Origin: Brucella pseudogrignonensis | Lineage (GTDB): Bacteria; Pseudomonadota; Alphaproteobacteria; Rhizobiales; Rhizobiaceae | Direction of reading: 5' to 3' | Assembly (NCBI RefSeq): GCF_032190615.1 | Contig: NZ_JAVLAT010000001.1 | Span: 1,434,501 to 1,498,500 of the forward strand | DNA: 64,000 nucleotides | Shown here: piece after piece, positions 39,572 through 48,731 of the stretch | How the letters are laid out: every line of letters starts with the position of its first letter | Numbering within the stretch: the first letter of the stretch is position 1 | The notes under the pieces: generated by a model | What the model saw: only the letters and a program-made list of their open reading frames with translations | What the model was told of the DNA's origin: nothing | Database searches by the model: none | Made by a program: the position numbers and the translations under genes

Positions 39572-40356
39572 TCAAGACACAGGCTGAAGTGGAAAAGATG
39601 GCGGCTTCGGGCGCGCTGCTGGCGTCTGTCTTCACGCTTCTCGACAACACGCCACTTGTTGGCATGAGTACCATGCAGGTCAATGATCTGGTCGAGGATT
39701 ATATCACCCACGAGTTGCGGGCGCGTCCGGCCAGCAAGGGGCAATATGATTTTCCCTATGTGCTCAATGCCTCAAGCAATGAAGTTGTCTGCCACGGTAT
39801 GCCGTCCAATGACGAAATCATCGCCAATGGCGAGATCATCAATTTCGACATTACGCTGGAGAAGGACGGCTATATCGCTGATTCCGGCAAGACCTATATG
39901 ATTGGTGATGTGGCTCCGTTCGCTTCACGTCTGGTGCGTGTGACCTATGAAGCGCTGTGGAAGGGCATCGCCGCTGTACGACCCGGTGCAACGCTGGGCG
40001 ACATTGGTTATGCCATTGAGCGTCACGCAAAGCGTCATGATTATAGCGTGGTGCGTGAATATTGCGGCCATGGCATTGGCCGTGAAATGCATGAAGAGCC
40101 GCAGGTTCTGCACTTTGGCAAGCCGGGCACAGGGGCTCGTCTGCGTGAAGGCATGGTGTTCACCATCGAGCCAATGCTCAATCAGGGCACAGCCAAGGTA
40201 AAGACCGAAAAAGACGGTTGGACCGTGGTGACGCGTGATGGAAAATTGTCAGCGCAGTTTGAGCATACGGTGGCTGTAACGTCGAATGGCGTGCGGGTGC
40301 TGACCTTACGTCCCGGCGAAGAAAAGATGCTTGGCTCTATCAGTCATGCGGTATGA
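39568..40356 (+). CDS. map: Type I methionine aminopeptidase
   Basis: A 262-aa metallopeptidase removing N-terminal Met. Metal ligands: two Asp in INFDITLEKDGYIADSGKTY, His in CGHGIGREMHEEP, Glu in VFTIEPML and Glu in SAQFEHTVAV. Coupled to the ParD-like gene, a pairing unlike the housekeeping map usually found alone or near rps genes, so it may be a second, specialised copy. The DITLEKDGYIADSGKTY segment differs from the common DVTVIKDGFHGDTSKMF form. Confidence 0.92.
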   Translation: MIKTQAEVEKMAASGALLASVFTLLDNTPLVGMSTMQVNDLVEDYITHELRARPASKGQYDFPYVLNASSNEVVCHGMPSNDEIIANGEIINFDITLEKDGYIADSGKTYMIGDVAPFASRLVRVTYEALWKGIAAVRPGATLGDIGYAIERHAKRHDYSVVREYCGHGIGREMHEEPQVLHFGKPGTGARLREGMVFTIEPMLNQGTAKVKTEKDGWTVVTRDGKLSAQFEHTVAVTSNGVRVLTLRPGEEKMLGSISHAV

Positions 40357-40359
40357 TGA

Positions 40360-40902
40360 TCACCCGATTTTACCTGCCAGCAAAAGGATAAACATAATCG
40401 TTACGCCGATACTCATTCCGCTTGCCAGAATTGTTCCTAAGATTACCGGCACGAGTTTCTGGAACGAAACATAGGGCGAGATTTCCAGTTGAAAATTCGA
40501 CCGGATTTTTTCGGGCGTAAGACAGGTTATCTCGTAATCGCCAGCTGCTGAACATTCAAAATTGCCAAGCACATGCGAAGCGTAGCCGCGCATATCCGTG
40601 CATTTGACGCTGAGCAGAGAACGGCTGGTAGAACGATAGGCGACAGCTGCGCCGCTTGGCTGTGACTTGATTGCAAATTGCGTTGAGAAATAAGCGATGC
40701 CTGTGACAATCGTCAGCGGCGGAAAAACGATACTGAGTGTGTATCGTCCGGCGTTTGGCAAATGAACGACATGTGGCTGGCCATCGGCTTTAAAGCGATG
40801 ACGGACTGTTGGCATGATAATGCCCCAAAGGACAGAAATGCACCGTACCAGTAGAAATAGGCCGAGCAGAATGCAAAGAGGCATCGCAAGATAAAGAAAC
40901 AC
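40360..40902 (-). CDS. Membrane protein of unknown function
   Basis: A 180-aa protein with membrane helices at about 5-30, 55-75 and 150-178 and a periplasmic-looking central region with three cysteines. No family recognised. Convergent with map, four bases apart. Confidence 0.6.
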   Translation of the reverse strand: MFLYLAMPLCILLGLFLLVRCISVLWGIIMPTVRHRFKADGQPHVVHLPNAGRYTLSIVFPPLTIVTGIAYFSTQFAIKSQPSGAAVAYRSTSRSLLSVKCTDMRGYASHVLGNFECSAAGDYEITCLTPEKIRSNFQLEISPYVSFQKLVPVILGTILASGMSIGVTIMFILLLAGKIG

Positions 40903-40932
40903 GGCCCAGGCTCCGTTTCGTTCTTGAAAAGA

Positions 40933-40958
40933 AAAAGCCCGCCGGGAGGCGGGCTTTT
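40933..40958 (-). terminator. Rho-independent terminator of argG
   Basis: AAAAAGCCCGCC / GGCGGGCTTTT stem with a GGGA loop, 18 bases after the argG stop on the minus strand; T-rich on both strands. Confidence 0.85.
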
Positions 40959-40975
40959 ATCTTTATCCTATCGGC

Positions 40976-42196
40976 TTAGCGACGGTCGCGTGCAGCCAAT
41001 GTGCGCAGACGAAGCGCATTGAGCTTGATGAAGCCGGCTGCGTCCTTCTGGTCATAAGCGCCCTGATCGTCTTCGAATGTCACGAGCTTGTCGGAATAGA
41101 GCGACTTGTCCGATTCACGACCGGTCACAATCACATTGCCCTTATAGAGCTTAAGCGTGACTTCACCTTCGACGTGGCGCTGGCTGAGGTCGATTGCAGC
41201 CTGCAACATTTCGCGTTCTGGCGAGAACCAGAAGCCGTAATAGATAAGTTCTGCATAGCGTGGCATCAGCTCATCTTTCAGATGTGCTGCACCACGGTCG
41301 AGCGTGATCGATTCGATGGCGCGGTGTGCAGCCAGCAGGATCGTGCCGCCTGGTGTTTCATAAACGCCGCGGGATTTCATGCCAACGAAGCGGTTTTCAA
41401 CGAGGTCAAGACGACCAATACCGTTGTCACGGCCATAATCATTGAGCTTGGCAAGCAGCGTTGCAGGCGACAGACGTTCGCCATTGATCGAAACCGCATC
41501 ACCCTTTTCAAAGCCAATCTTGATGATGGTTGGTGTGTCTGGTGCGGTTTCTGGCGAAATCGTGCGCATATGCACATATTCCGGTGCTTCGATTGCCGGA
41601 TCTTCCAGAACCTTGCCTTCGGATGAGGAGTGCAGCAGGTTTGCGTCAACCGAGAACGGCGCTTCGCCCTTCTTGTCTTTCGCAACAGGGATCTGGTGCT
41701 GTTCAGCAAATTCGAGCAGATGTGTACGGCTCTTGAACGACCAGTCGCGCCATGGAGCGATGATCTTGATGTCGGGGTTCAGTGCATAAGCAGAAAGCTC
41801 GAAGCGAACCTGATCATTGCCCTTGCCGGTCGCGCCGTGTGCAATCGCATCAGCGCCGGTTTTCTTGGCGATATCAATCAGGTGCTTGGAGATCAGCGGA
41901 CGGGCAATCGACGTGCCGAGCAGATAGACGCCTTCATAGACAGCGTTGGCGCGGAACATTGGGAAGACGAAATCGCGCACGAATTCTTCGCGCACATCCT
42001 CAACGAAGATTTCCTTGATACCGAGCATTTCCGCTTTCTTGCGTGCTGGTTCAAGCTCTTCGCCCTGACCGAGATCGGCGGTAAAGGTAACGACTTCTGC
42101 ATTAAGCTCAGTCTGCAACCATTTCAGGATGATTGAGGTGTCGAGACCGCCCGAATAGGCAAGAACGACCTTTTTAACGTCTTTCAGCTTGCTCAT
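40976..42196 (-). CDS. argG: Argininosuccinate synthase
   Basis: A 406-aa enzyme joining citrulline and aspartate with ATP in arginine synthesis. The PP-loop is [17 protein letters not shown] near the N-terminus; [15 protein letters not shown] and the typical C-terminal [39 protein letters not shown] are present. Monocistronic, divergent from the LysE gene. Confidence 0.96.
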   Translation of the reverse strand: MSKLKDVKKVVLAYSGGLDTSIILKWLQTELNAEVVTFTADLGQGEELEPARKKAEMLGIKEIFVEDVREEFVRDFVFPMFRANAVYEGVYLLGTSIARPLISKHLIDIAKKTGADAIAHGATGKGNDQVRFELSAYALNPDIKIIAPWRDWSFKSRTHLLEFAEQHQIPVAKDKKGEAPFSVDANLLHSSSEGKVLEDPAIEAPEYVHMRTISPETAPDTPTIIKIGFEKGDAVSINGERLSPATLLAKLNDYGRDNGIGRLDLVENRFVGMKSRGVYETPGGTILLAAHRAIESITLDRGAAHLKDELMPRYAELIYYGFWFSPEREMLQAAIDLSQRHVEGEVTLKLYKGNVIVTGRESDKSLYSDKLVTFEDDQGAYDQKDAAGFIKLNALRLRTLAARDRR

Positions 42197-42350
42197 AGTT
42201 CACTTCCGTCTGATGCGATGAAGGCTTGTTGCAAGTCTTTTATCAGTTGCGAAGCCGCGTGCAACCCGGATGGCTATCTCTTATCAAAAATCCTATGGCG
42301 GCTTATCTGAATTCGCGTTAGCTTGCCGCGAATTTCTGGAGTCTCTTTCG

Positions 42351-43010
42351 ATGTCTTTTCTGACAAACCTGACTTTCATTCCTGAATGGACCATCTTCGT
42401 TCAGTTCGTGATTGCCACTGCCATTTTATCCATCACACCGGGCCCGGACATGACGCTGTTCGTTGGTCGTGCTTTGTCTGAAGGCAAGGCCGCTGGTTTT
42501 GCCTGCATGGCAGGGGCCAGCACGGGCATCGTCATCCATACAAGCATGGTGGCGCTCGGCCTGTCCGCGCTGATCCTTGCGTCTCCGGCAGCTTTTACGG
42601 TCTTGAAAGTGGTGGGCGCTGTCTATCTTGTCTGGCTTGCCGTGCAGGCAATCCGCAAAGGCTCAGCCTTTTCGCCGGAAAAGAATGGCGGGAAGAAGCA
42701 TACGCTGGTTCAGAACTGGGCTACAGGGCTTGGCATTAATCTGCTCAATCCGAAGATCATCCTGTTCAACATGACCTTCCTGCCGCAGTTTGTCTCGGCC
42801 AGTGATCCGCATGCGATGGGAAAACTGTTCTTCCTCGGCCTGTCCTTCATTCCACTGGCACTGCCTTTCACCATTCCTATGGTCGTTGCAGCGGACAAAT
42901 TTGCGGGTCTTCTTAAGAAGAACCCGACTGTGACGCGAATTGTGGACTGGCTTTTTGCAGGCGTGTTCTCAGCCTTTGCGCTGAAAATACTGACCGCGCA
43001 GGCAAAGTAA
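42351..43010 (+). CDS. LysE/RhtB family amino-acid exporter
   Basis: A 219-aa membrane protein with about six helices and the LysE-family mark SITPGPDMTLFVGRALSEGKAAGFACMAGASTGIVIH. ATG 42351 begins the conserved part; the frame is open for another 27 codons upstream without an SD. Substrate not determinable. Confidence 0.9.
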   Translation: MSFLTNLTFIPEWTIFVQFVIATAILSITPGPDMTLFVGRALSEGKAAGFACMAGASTGIVIHTSMVALGLSALILASPAAFTVLKVVGAVYLVWLAVQAIRKGSAFSPEKNGGKKHTLVQNWATGLGINLLNPKIILFNMTFLPQFVSASDPHAMGKLFFLGLSFIPLALPFTIPMVVAADKFAGLLKKNPTVTRIVDWLFAGVFSAFALKILTAQAK

Positions 43011-43012
43011 AA

Positions 43013-43525
43013 TCATTGAGCCGGGCGGGCTAAAAAACGCCCGGCATTGCGCCCGGCAATCAGCCAATAAACAAACCCGCCCACGATTCCTGAACAGGCA
43101 AAAGCGCCCGTCAAAAGAATGATGCCAGCGTCGATCGGCTGGTCATTGACGGTGAAAATTGATCCCGCTCCTATAGCAATCAGTCCGATAATCAGACCGC
43201 CGATGGAATAGGGCAGCGATGATTTCCAGCCGCGAACTTCGCTGACCACAATCAACGCCAGTGCCGGGAAAAAGCTGAAACCGCCCGCCATAACAGCAAG
43301 CACCGGCCCGCCCACAAGCACCGCAGCGTAAAAGCCAGTCATATCCCAGCCATTACGAATTTCAGTGAACACATCCTCAAAAAATGGGTCCGACAGTGCA
43401 TAGCCGAGGACGTCAACCTGGCTATACAGAATAGCCGCCAGAAAAAATCCAGCGGCCAGAACGGCGATGCAATAGCCGAAAACAATAACGGCAAAACGCA
43501 TGATGTAATCGAATGTATCGGTCAC
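43013..43525 (-). CDS. Membrane protein of unknown function
   Basis: A 170-aa protein with four or five membrane helices (for example MRFAVIVFGYCIAVLAAGFFLAAILYS). GTG start at 43525 with GGAGATGAAG upstream and 20 bases after the rlmN stop; a longer frame runs into rlmN but is unlikely. Probably co-transcribed with rlmN. Confidence 0.7.
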   Translation of the reverse strand: MTDTFDYIMRFAVIVFGYCIAVLAAGFFLAAILYSQVDVLGYALSDPFFEDVFTEIRNGWDMTGFYAAVLVGGPVLAVMAGGFSFFPALALIVVSEVRGWKSSLPYSIGGLIIGLIAIGAGSIFTVNDQPIDAGIILLTGAFACSGIVGGFVYWLIAGRNAGRFLARPAQ

Positions 43526-43545
43526 CCGTGCTTCATCTCCGTTAG

Positions 43546-44781
43546 TTATTCTCCATGCCCGGCGATCATCATGGCTTCGAGTGCCAGACGCTCGGTCTTG
43601 CGCATACGCTCTGATTCCGATTTCAGCTGACCGCATGCGGCCAGAATATCGCGACCGCGCGGTGTGCGGATTGGTGAAGCATAGCCTGCAGCATTCACAT
43701 AATCGGCAAAGCGTTCAATATGCTCCCAATCCGAGCACTGGTAGTTGGTGCCGGGCCAAGGGTTGAATGGGATCAGGTTGATCTTGGCCGGTATGCCCTT
43801 CAGAAGCTTCACAAGGAGCTTGGCATCTTCCATACTGTCATTGATGTCTTTGAGCATCACATATTCAAAGGTGATGCGCTTTGCATTCGACAGGCCTGGA
43901 TATTCGCGGCAAGCTTTGAGAAGCTGTTCCAGCGGGTATTTCTTGTTGATCGGCACCAGAAGGTCGCGCAATTCATCACGCACTGCATGCAGCGAGATTG
44001 CCAGCATAACGCCGATTTCTTCGCCGGTGCGATAGATTTCAGGCACAACGCCAGAGGTCGAAAGCGTAATACGACGCTTGGAAAGCGCCAGCCCGTCGCC
44101 ATCGGATGCAATCAGGAGAGCCTTCTTCACTTCCTCGAAGTTGTAAAGCGGTTCACCCATGCCCATCATCACGATGTTGGTGACTTTGCGGCCTTCAGCA
44201 GGCACGATAGCGCCGTCCGGTGTGTCGGTTTCCGGGAAATCGCCCAGCCGATCACGCGCAGTCAGCAGCTGCGCCAGAATTTCTTCCGATGTCAGATTGC
44301 GCACCAGCTTCTGCGTGCCCGTATGGCAGAACGAGCAGGTCAGCGTGCAGCCAACCTGTGAGGAAATGCAGAGCGTGCCACGGCCTTCTTCAGGAATATA
44401 GACACATTCGATTTCAACAGGGCGTCCAGCACCGCGTGGCGGAAAGCGGAACAGCCATTTGCGCGTTCCATCCTGCGAGATTTGCTCTTCAACCACTTCC
44501 GGGCGCGCAATGGTGAAATGCTGCGCCAAAAGAGCGCGCAGATCTTTGGAAATATTGCGCATATCGGCAAAATCGGAAACGCCGCGCACATAAAGCCAGT
44601 GCCAGAGCTGCGCAATACGCATCTTGACCTGCTTTGGCAAGACGCCAATCTTGATCAGCTCATCAGCCATTTCCTCACGCGACATGCCGATGAGCGACGG
44701 CTTTTGCTCCATATTTGCGCGCACATGGCGGGCAAGCTGGTCACGCGTATCATCAATGGTCAGGTCGAACGAAATGGACAT
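43546..44781 (-). CDS. rlmN: Dual-specificity RNA methyltransferase RlmN
   Basis: A 411-aa radical-SAM enzyme methylating C2 of A2503 in 23S rRNA and A37 of some tRNAs. The Fe-S motif is [11 protein letters not shown] (CxxxCxxC), preceded by [33 protein letters not shown] and CGQL near the C-terminus carry further catalytic residues. Confidence 0.95.
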   Translation of the reverse strand: MSISFDLTIDDTRDQLARHVRANMEQKPSLIGMSREEMADELIKIGVLPKQVKMRIAQLWHWLYVRGVSDFADMRNISKDLRALLAQHFTIARPEVVEEQISQDGTRKWLFRFPPRGAGRPVEIECVYIPEEGRGTLCISSQVGCTLTCSFCHTGTQKLVRNLTSEEILAQLLTARDRLGDFPETDTPDGAIVPAEGRKVTNIVMMGMGEPLYNFEEVKKALLIASDGDGLALSKRRITLSTSGVVPEIYRTGEEIGVMLAISLHAVRDELRDLLVPINKKYPLEQLLKACREYPGLSNAKRITFEYVMLKDINDSMEDAKLLVKLLKGIPAKINLIPFNPWPGTNYQCSDWEHIERFADYVNAAGYASPIRTPRGRDILAACGQLKSESERMRKTERLALEAMMIAGHGE

Positions 44782-44960
44782 ATGTTTTCAACTGTTGAGG
44801 ACGCCGCATAAAACGCGCCGGTAAACACGATCTGTTGCATGGATATATGGGCTCGTTCATCTGAAATGCGAGCCTGTTGCGCGCGCTCATAGCACACAAT
44901 ATTGCATCCGTCATCCCGCAGTCTGTCGCGGCAAACATGCATAAGTGAGGATACGACCTC

Positions 44961-44990
44961 AAAAGAAAAGCCGGAGCAAAGCCCCGGCTA
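44961..44990 (-). terminator. Rho-independent terminator of the ialB-like gene
   Basis: On the minus strand, AGCCGG / CCGGCT stem followed by TTTCTTTT. It lies beyond the intergenic repeat at 45001. Confidence 0.65.
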
Positions 44991-45000
44991 AAGAGTTTAA

Positions 45001-45045
45001 AGCACACCCCGAAAAGTGGGAACCGGCTTTCGGGATGTGCGTAAA
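45001..45045. repeat. Palindromic intergenic repeat, short copy
   Basis: AGCACACCCCGAAAAGTG followed by GGAACCGGCTTTCGGG and ATGTGC: the same core hairpin as the element at 5705, without its second hairpin. Confidence 0.7.
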
Positions 45046-45066
45046 AGTAAAAAGTGACCGATTGGC

Positions 45067-45576
45067 TTATTTGCAATTCTGAATGGCTGCGAGTGCTGCC
45101 GAGATGCCTTTGAGCGAATAGGTGTAATTTGTCTTCGTGCCGCGTTTGGACTGTGCCTGTACTTTCATCTCCGCGCCGCCACGCATCGCTGCGATCAGCT
45201 GCGGCTCTTCTGCTGCATTTTCCATCCAACCGGACTTGCCATTCACGAACATCGTGAAATTGCGATTGCCCACGGTCACAGTAACCTTGGCATTTGCATT
45301 GGTGTTCAACTCATAGCCAGCCATGAACTGTGGCTCGAGGTTGACGTTTTGGCCCGGCTTCTTGCTCACGAGGAAAAAGTTATCGCCATGATCAACATTG
45401 GCGGGTGCTTTCTGAGTCGGAACGGACAGGACATAGCAAACCTTGCCATTGGCAGACTGGTAGCTGTATGCGCCCCAAGCGTCGAACTGCTTAATCTGGG
45501 TCGGTGTCTGGGCGAGTGCTGAGCCTGCCATTGCAATCGTGAACACCGAAGCCGCGACGATCGATTTTCCAAGCAT
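45067..45576 (-). CDS. Invasion-associated locus B (IalB) family protein
   Basis: A 169-aa exported protein: signal peptide to about residue 22 (SALAQ), then an IalB domain (FDAWGAYSYQSANGKVCYVLSVPTQKAPANVDHGDNFFLVSKKPGQNVNLEPQFMAGYELNTNANAKVTV) with two cysteines, the second at the end (IQNCK). Named after Bartonella ialB, but widespread in Rhizobiales; role unknown, possibly periplasmic. Monocistronic. Confidence 0.9.
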   Translation of the reverse strand: MLGKSIVAASVFTIAMAGSALAQTPTQIKQFDAWGAYSYQSANGKVCYVLSVPTQKAPANVDHGDNFFLVSKKPGQNVNLEPQFMAGYELNTNANAKVTVTVGNRNFTMFVNGKSGWMENAAEEPQLIAAMRGGAEMKVQAQSKRGTKTNYTYSLKGISAALAAIQNCK

Positions 45577-46106
45577 GATTTTTTACCGGTTCTCTTTCGT
45601 TTGCTTCAAAGTCGAATATCGGGATGTCGCCGTTCAACACGCCGCCCCGTTTGATGACCCTTAATGTGCCTTAATCAGGGTTACCAAACGGTGAAGTTTT
45701 GAAAGAAAACTTGAACGAGTGGGCCGAGGCCCAAAACCTGTTAATTTGACGGACATGGCACCTGAAATGACAAGAGCTGCGAGGAGAGACGTGAAGAGCG
45801 GGGTGTTTCCCCCGGTCAAGCGGCTCGACATAGCAGATCGCCAGTCATTTCGGTGTCCGGAGGATGTGACCCATCCGCCCGGCTACTTTGTCAAAGAAGC
45901 TCGAAAATGAACCACATTTCCTTCGCTTCTTCTCCTCGTATCCAAACGGATGGCCTCACACCATTTCCGTCAAATTAACAGGTTCTGGGCCTTAACCCCC
46001 ACGATCCCGTTGCCAAGTTCAATGAAAAGAAAGCGGCAAGAGTTTGTCATATCGCGTCAATTCCCGATCAGCGATGTATTCTACCGTAACAAATTTGTGA
46101 AACAGA
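45577..46106. other. Gene-poor intergenic region holding a MITE-like element
   Basis: About 530 bases. The flanks hold nothing I recognise; the centre is the inverted-repeat element described separately. A 63-codon frame (45719-45910) inside it has no family resemblance. Confidence 0.5.
45728..45991. mobile_element. MITE-like element bounded by 31-bp inverted repeats
   Basis: Left arm 45728-45758 and right arm 45961-45991 are inverted repeats matching at 29 of 31 positions (core CCTGTTAATTTGACGG, outer GGCCC). The 202-base interior encodes no transposase. This is the structure of a miniature inverted-repeat element or of an IS remnant. No clear target duplication was seen. Confidence 0.55.
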
Positions 46107-46487
46107 CTAAGCGGCTTCGCCGTCGTCACGCATTGCATCGCGGGCTGCAATTCTATGCGCAGGCGTTATGTGTGTGCGTACAGCAGTCAGTGCTGCCATT
46201 AGAACGGCAACATCGTCGGTAAAACCAATCCCCACCAGCATGTCGGGAATAATGTCAAACGGCAGCACGAAATAGGCAAGTGCTGCCATCAGCGTCATGC
46301 GAACCCGAGTCGGGGTCTTTTCATCCAGCGCGCAATAATAAGCCGCAACAACTTCGTCCATGAAAGGCACCATCCGACCAGCACGACGTGCAGTCTTCCA
46401 GAACCCCTTTTTCACACGTTCGCTACGCTTTTCGTGGTCGCGCTCACTTCCGGGGGCTAGGATATCATCAATCTTGGTGCGATCCAT
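46107..46487 (-). CDS. YkvA/DUF1232 family membrane protein
   Basis: A 126-aa protein with the DUF1232 signature TRVRMTLMAALAYFVLPFDIIPDMLVGIGFTDDVAVLMAALTAVR. Function unknown; small membrane protein. A weak GGAGTA-like site precedes the ATG. Confidence 0.88.
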   Translation of the reverse strand: MDRTKIDDILAPGSERDHEKRSERVKKGFWKTARRAGRMVPFMDEVVAAYYCALDEKTPTRVRMTLMAALAYFVLPFDIIPDMLVGIGFTDDVAVLMAALTAVRTHITPAHRIAARDAMRDDGEAA

Positions 46488-46686
46488 AGTCAGTACTCCT
46501 GTCAGCCAGAGAGAGGGCTGTCACCACAAGAAGATGGGATTATTTCTCGTCATTTTCAAGTTTTCTACCCGATGAGGCAGCGGTAGCCCCTGCCAAAACC
46601 ATCAGCTTCACCACGCCTCCCAAATCACCGGATTATGTATTTGCCCTCTTGGGGCTGAACACGATCTGATGGAGTGGAGCTATTCA

Positions 46687-47184
46687 ATGCATTTAACTGG
46701 TTATGGCGAAAACTTTGTGCGCAGTGACCGGTCGAGCCAGTTCTATCGCGGACATCAACTTGCAGCAGCACAGGATATTGGTGATCAGGTCGATATCGAT
46801 GTGAAAGACGGCATTTGTTATGACATCACGGCCTATATGCGCTTCCTGCTTGGAGCTGGCATTTCCGAGCACACTTTACGCGGCACATCAGGGCAGAACT
46901 GGATACCGTTATTAAATTTCCGGGCTGGCGAATTGTGGAATGGCTATTCATCGCTGCCCTATGGGCGCGCCATCGGCTTTTACGATGTAAGAGCGGGCCA
47001 CATTTTCCATTCGGCCGTTTCGGTCGGAGATGTGTTTATTCGCAGTATAAAGGGCGGGGAACTCGGCCAACATTGGAGTGATCGCGTTGATCTGACCAAA
47101 GCACTGCCATACATCGCGAGAAACCGCGACGGCAGTTTCAATTTTCAGAAAAAGACGATTTTCGTTTATATTTCAAAGGTGTAA
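46687..47184 (+). CDS. Uncharacterised protein, possible papain-fold hydrolase
   Basis: A 165-aa protein starting MHLTGYGENFVRSDRSSQFYRGHQLAAAQDIGDQVDIDVKDGICYDITAYMRFLLG. A cysteine at the start of a helix (DGICYDITAYMRFLL) followed 60-70 residues later by a histidine before a strand (AGHIFHSAVSVGDVFIRS) fits the Cys-His arrangement of NlpC/P60 or C58-like papain folds, but this is a structural guess. ATG 46687 has GGAG seven bases upstream; ATG 46669 is an alternative. No signal peptide or immunity-like neighbour. Confidence 0.6.
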   Translation: MHLTGYGENFVRSDRSSQFYRGHQLAAAQDIGDQVDIDVKDGICYDITAYMRFLLGAGISEHTLRGTSGQNWIPLLNFRAGELWNGYSSLPYGRAIGFYDVRAGHIFHSAVSVGDVFIRSIKGGELGQHWSDRVDLTKALPYIARNRDGSFNFQKKTIFVYISKV

Positions 47185-47189
47185 ATGCG

Positions 47190-47480
47190 TTAAGCGATCG
47201 CATTCATTTTGCGCGCAAGCTTAATGTCTAGTTCCGTAATGCCGTTCTCGCTATGCGTTGAAAGTGTCACATCAACACGATTATAAACATTGAACCATTC
47301 CGGGTGATGGTCGAGTTTTTCGGCATAAAGCGCTGCCCGCGCCATAAATCCAAAAGCGGCATTGAAGTCTTTGAACTTGAAACTCTTGCTGATTGCATCT
47401 CGGTCATCAAGCTTGTGCCAGCCTTCAAGCTCGCTGAGAGCTTGTTTCAGTTCTTCTTCTGTCAGCCTGTTGCGTGCCAT
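47190..47480 (-). CDS. phhB: 4a-hydroxytetrahydrobiopterin dehydratase
   Basis: A 96-aa pterin-4-alpha-carbinolamine dehydratase: [77 protein letters not shown] contains the HHPEW active-site histidines. Recycles the pterin cofactor of phenylalanine hydroxylase or aids other Moco/pterin functions. ATG 47480 preferred over GTG 47483. Confidence 0.92.
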   Translation of the reverse strand: MARNRLTEEELKQALSELEGWHKLDDRDAISKSFKFKDFNAAFGFMARAALYAEKLDHHPEWFNVYNRVDVTLSTHSENGITELDIKLARKMNAIA

Positions 47481-47536
47481 CACATTTCGCCTATGTTGCG
47501 GTTCTGATTATAACTTATCATAGCCGCGAGAGTTCC

Positions 47537-48046
47537 GTGACCCAATCAGCCCCAACCAGTATTCTGTTCGTCTGTGCAGGCAATATCTGCCGTTCTCCGC
47601 TTGCAGAAGGCGTGATGGCGCAGGTTCTGGCTGAGCGGCGCATTGATCATGTGCTGATCGATTCGGCAGGCACGAATGGCTACCACACCGGCGAAGAACC
47701 AGACGAACGCTCCATCCGGGTTGCTGCAAAGCATGGCCTTGATATTTCTGAACAATCTTGCCGCCAGTTGACTGCAAGTGATTTCACCCGCTTTGATCTC
47801 ATTCTTGGGATGGATCGTTACAATATGCGCATGATTGCGCAGCGTCAGCCTGCGAACACAACCGCGCGTATCGGACTTTTCACCGAAATAGCAGAGGGCA
47901 AAGCGGTGGAAATCCCCGATCCTTATTATGGAAATATCGGGGATTTCGAGCAGGTTTACCGGATGGTGCTTGCCTCTTCAAAGGCGTTGGCCGACCAGTT
48001 CTGGCGTGATGCAGGCACCAAAGGCCAGGCTTCTTCGACTATGTAA
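47537..48046 (+). CDS. Low-molecular-weight protein tyrosine phosphatase
   Basis: A 169-aa enzyme: SILFVCAGNICRSPLAEGVM (C-x5-R loop) and the general-acid DPYYG segment (IPDPYYGNIGDFEQVYRMV). GTG 47537 with GCGAGAG upstream is chosen; the frame is open 21 codons further. The 3' end overlaps the convergent thpR gene by 91 bases. Confidence 0.92.
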   Translation: MTQSAPTSILFVCAGNICRSPLAEGVMAQVLAERRIDHVLIDSAGTNGYHTGEEPDERSIRVAAKHGLDISEQSCRQLTASDFTRFDLILGMDRYNMRMIAQRQPANTTARIGLFTEIAEGKAVEIPDPYYGNIGDFEQVYRMVLASSKALADQFWRDAGTKGQASSTM

Positions 48047-48546
48047 GGACCGCCACCCACAGAATCGCGCGATGACATCAGTACGAAGCGACCCACCTTA
48101 AACGGCATTGTCGAGAAATTGCCGCGGGACGAGAGATATTGCACGACATCCTCAATGCGTGGATTTTTTAACCGTGCCAAAGTCACATGGGGTGTGAATT
48201 TGCGTGGATCGGCGGGAATTCGAAGCCGCTGGCAAATACGCTCAATTTCCCCTTGCAATGCGTTGAGTTCAGGCGAGGGGGACACAGCCGCATAGATGCT
48301 GTGCGGTTTTTTTGAACCAAAAGCATCGACTCCGGACAGATTGAGCATGAATTCGGGACGTCGTACACGATCCAGTGCATTGGCAACTTCGTCGGCCACA
48401 TGGCCTTCCACATCTCCAATAAAACGCAGAGTTATGTGGTAGTTTTCGACATCAATCCAGCGTGCGCCTGGGAGGCCGCCTCGTAATAACGAAAGCGAAA
48501 GCGCTGCGTCGCGCGGGATTTCGAGGGCAGTAAAGAGACGCGGCAT
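47956..48546 (-). CDS. thpR: RNA 2',3'-cyclic phosphodiesterase
   Basis: A 196-aa 2H phosphoesterase (LigT/ThpR type) with both HxT motifs: YHITLRFIGDV and FTPHVTLARLKN. Opens 2',3'-cyclic RNA phosphates. Opens MPRLFTALEIP. Convergent 91-base overlap with the phosphatase gene. Confidence 0.9.
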   Translation of the reverse strand: MPRLFTALEIPRDAALSLSLLRGGLPGARWIDVENYHITLRFIGDVEGHVADEVANALDRVRRPEFMLNLSGVDAFGSKKPHSIYAAVSPSPELNALQGEIERICQRLRIPADPRKFTPHVTLARLKNPRIEDVVQYLSSRGNFSTMPFKVGRFVLMSSRDSVGGGPYIVEEAWPLVPASRQNWSANAFEEASTIR

Positions 48547-48575
48547 TGAGCATCCTCCTCGAACGGTTCTGAGCC

Positions 48576-48612
48576 AGAGCGTCGTGTGGCTTGAGCCACG
48601 GGAGGACGCTCT
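48576..48612. repeat. Intergenic hairpin
   Basis: AGAGCGTC...GACGCTCT outer stem with inner GTGGCT...AGCCAC, upstream of thpR. The outer AGAGCG/CGCTCT resembles the second part of the intergenic repeat at 5705, so it may be a degenerate copy. Confidence 0.4.
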
Positions 48613-48731
48613 GAGTTAGAGTGCCTGTGCATCGATCAGCAAAAAAACGAATCTCTTTTTCCTCATCAATGTATTTCTCAGCGAATCATTCTTCGCCCTC
48701 TTGGGCAAGCTGTTTATGCTTGACGATTGTG

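Noticed and set aside
45719..45910. 63-codon frame in the MITE-like element
   Set aside because: No SD, no family resemblance, and it runs through the left inverted repeat.
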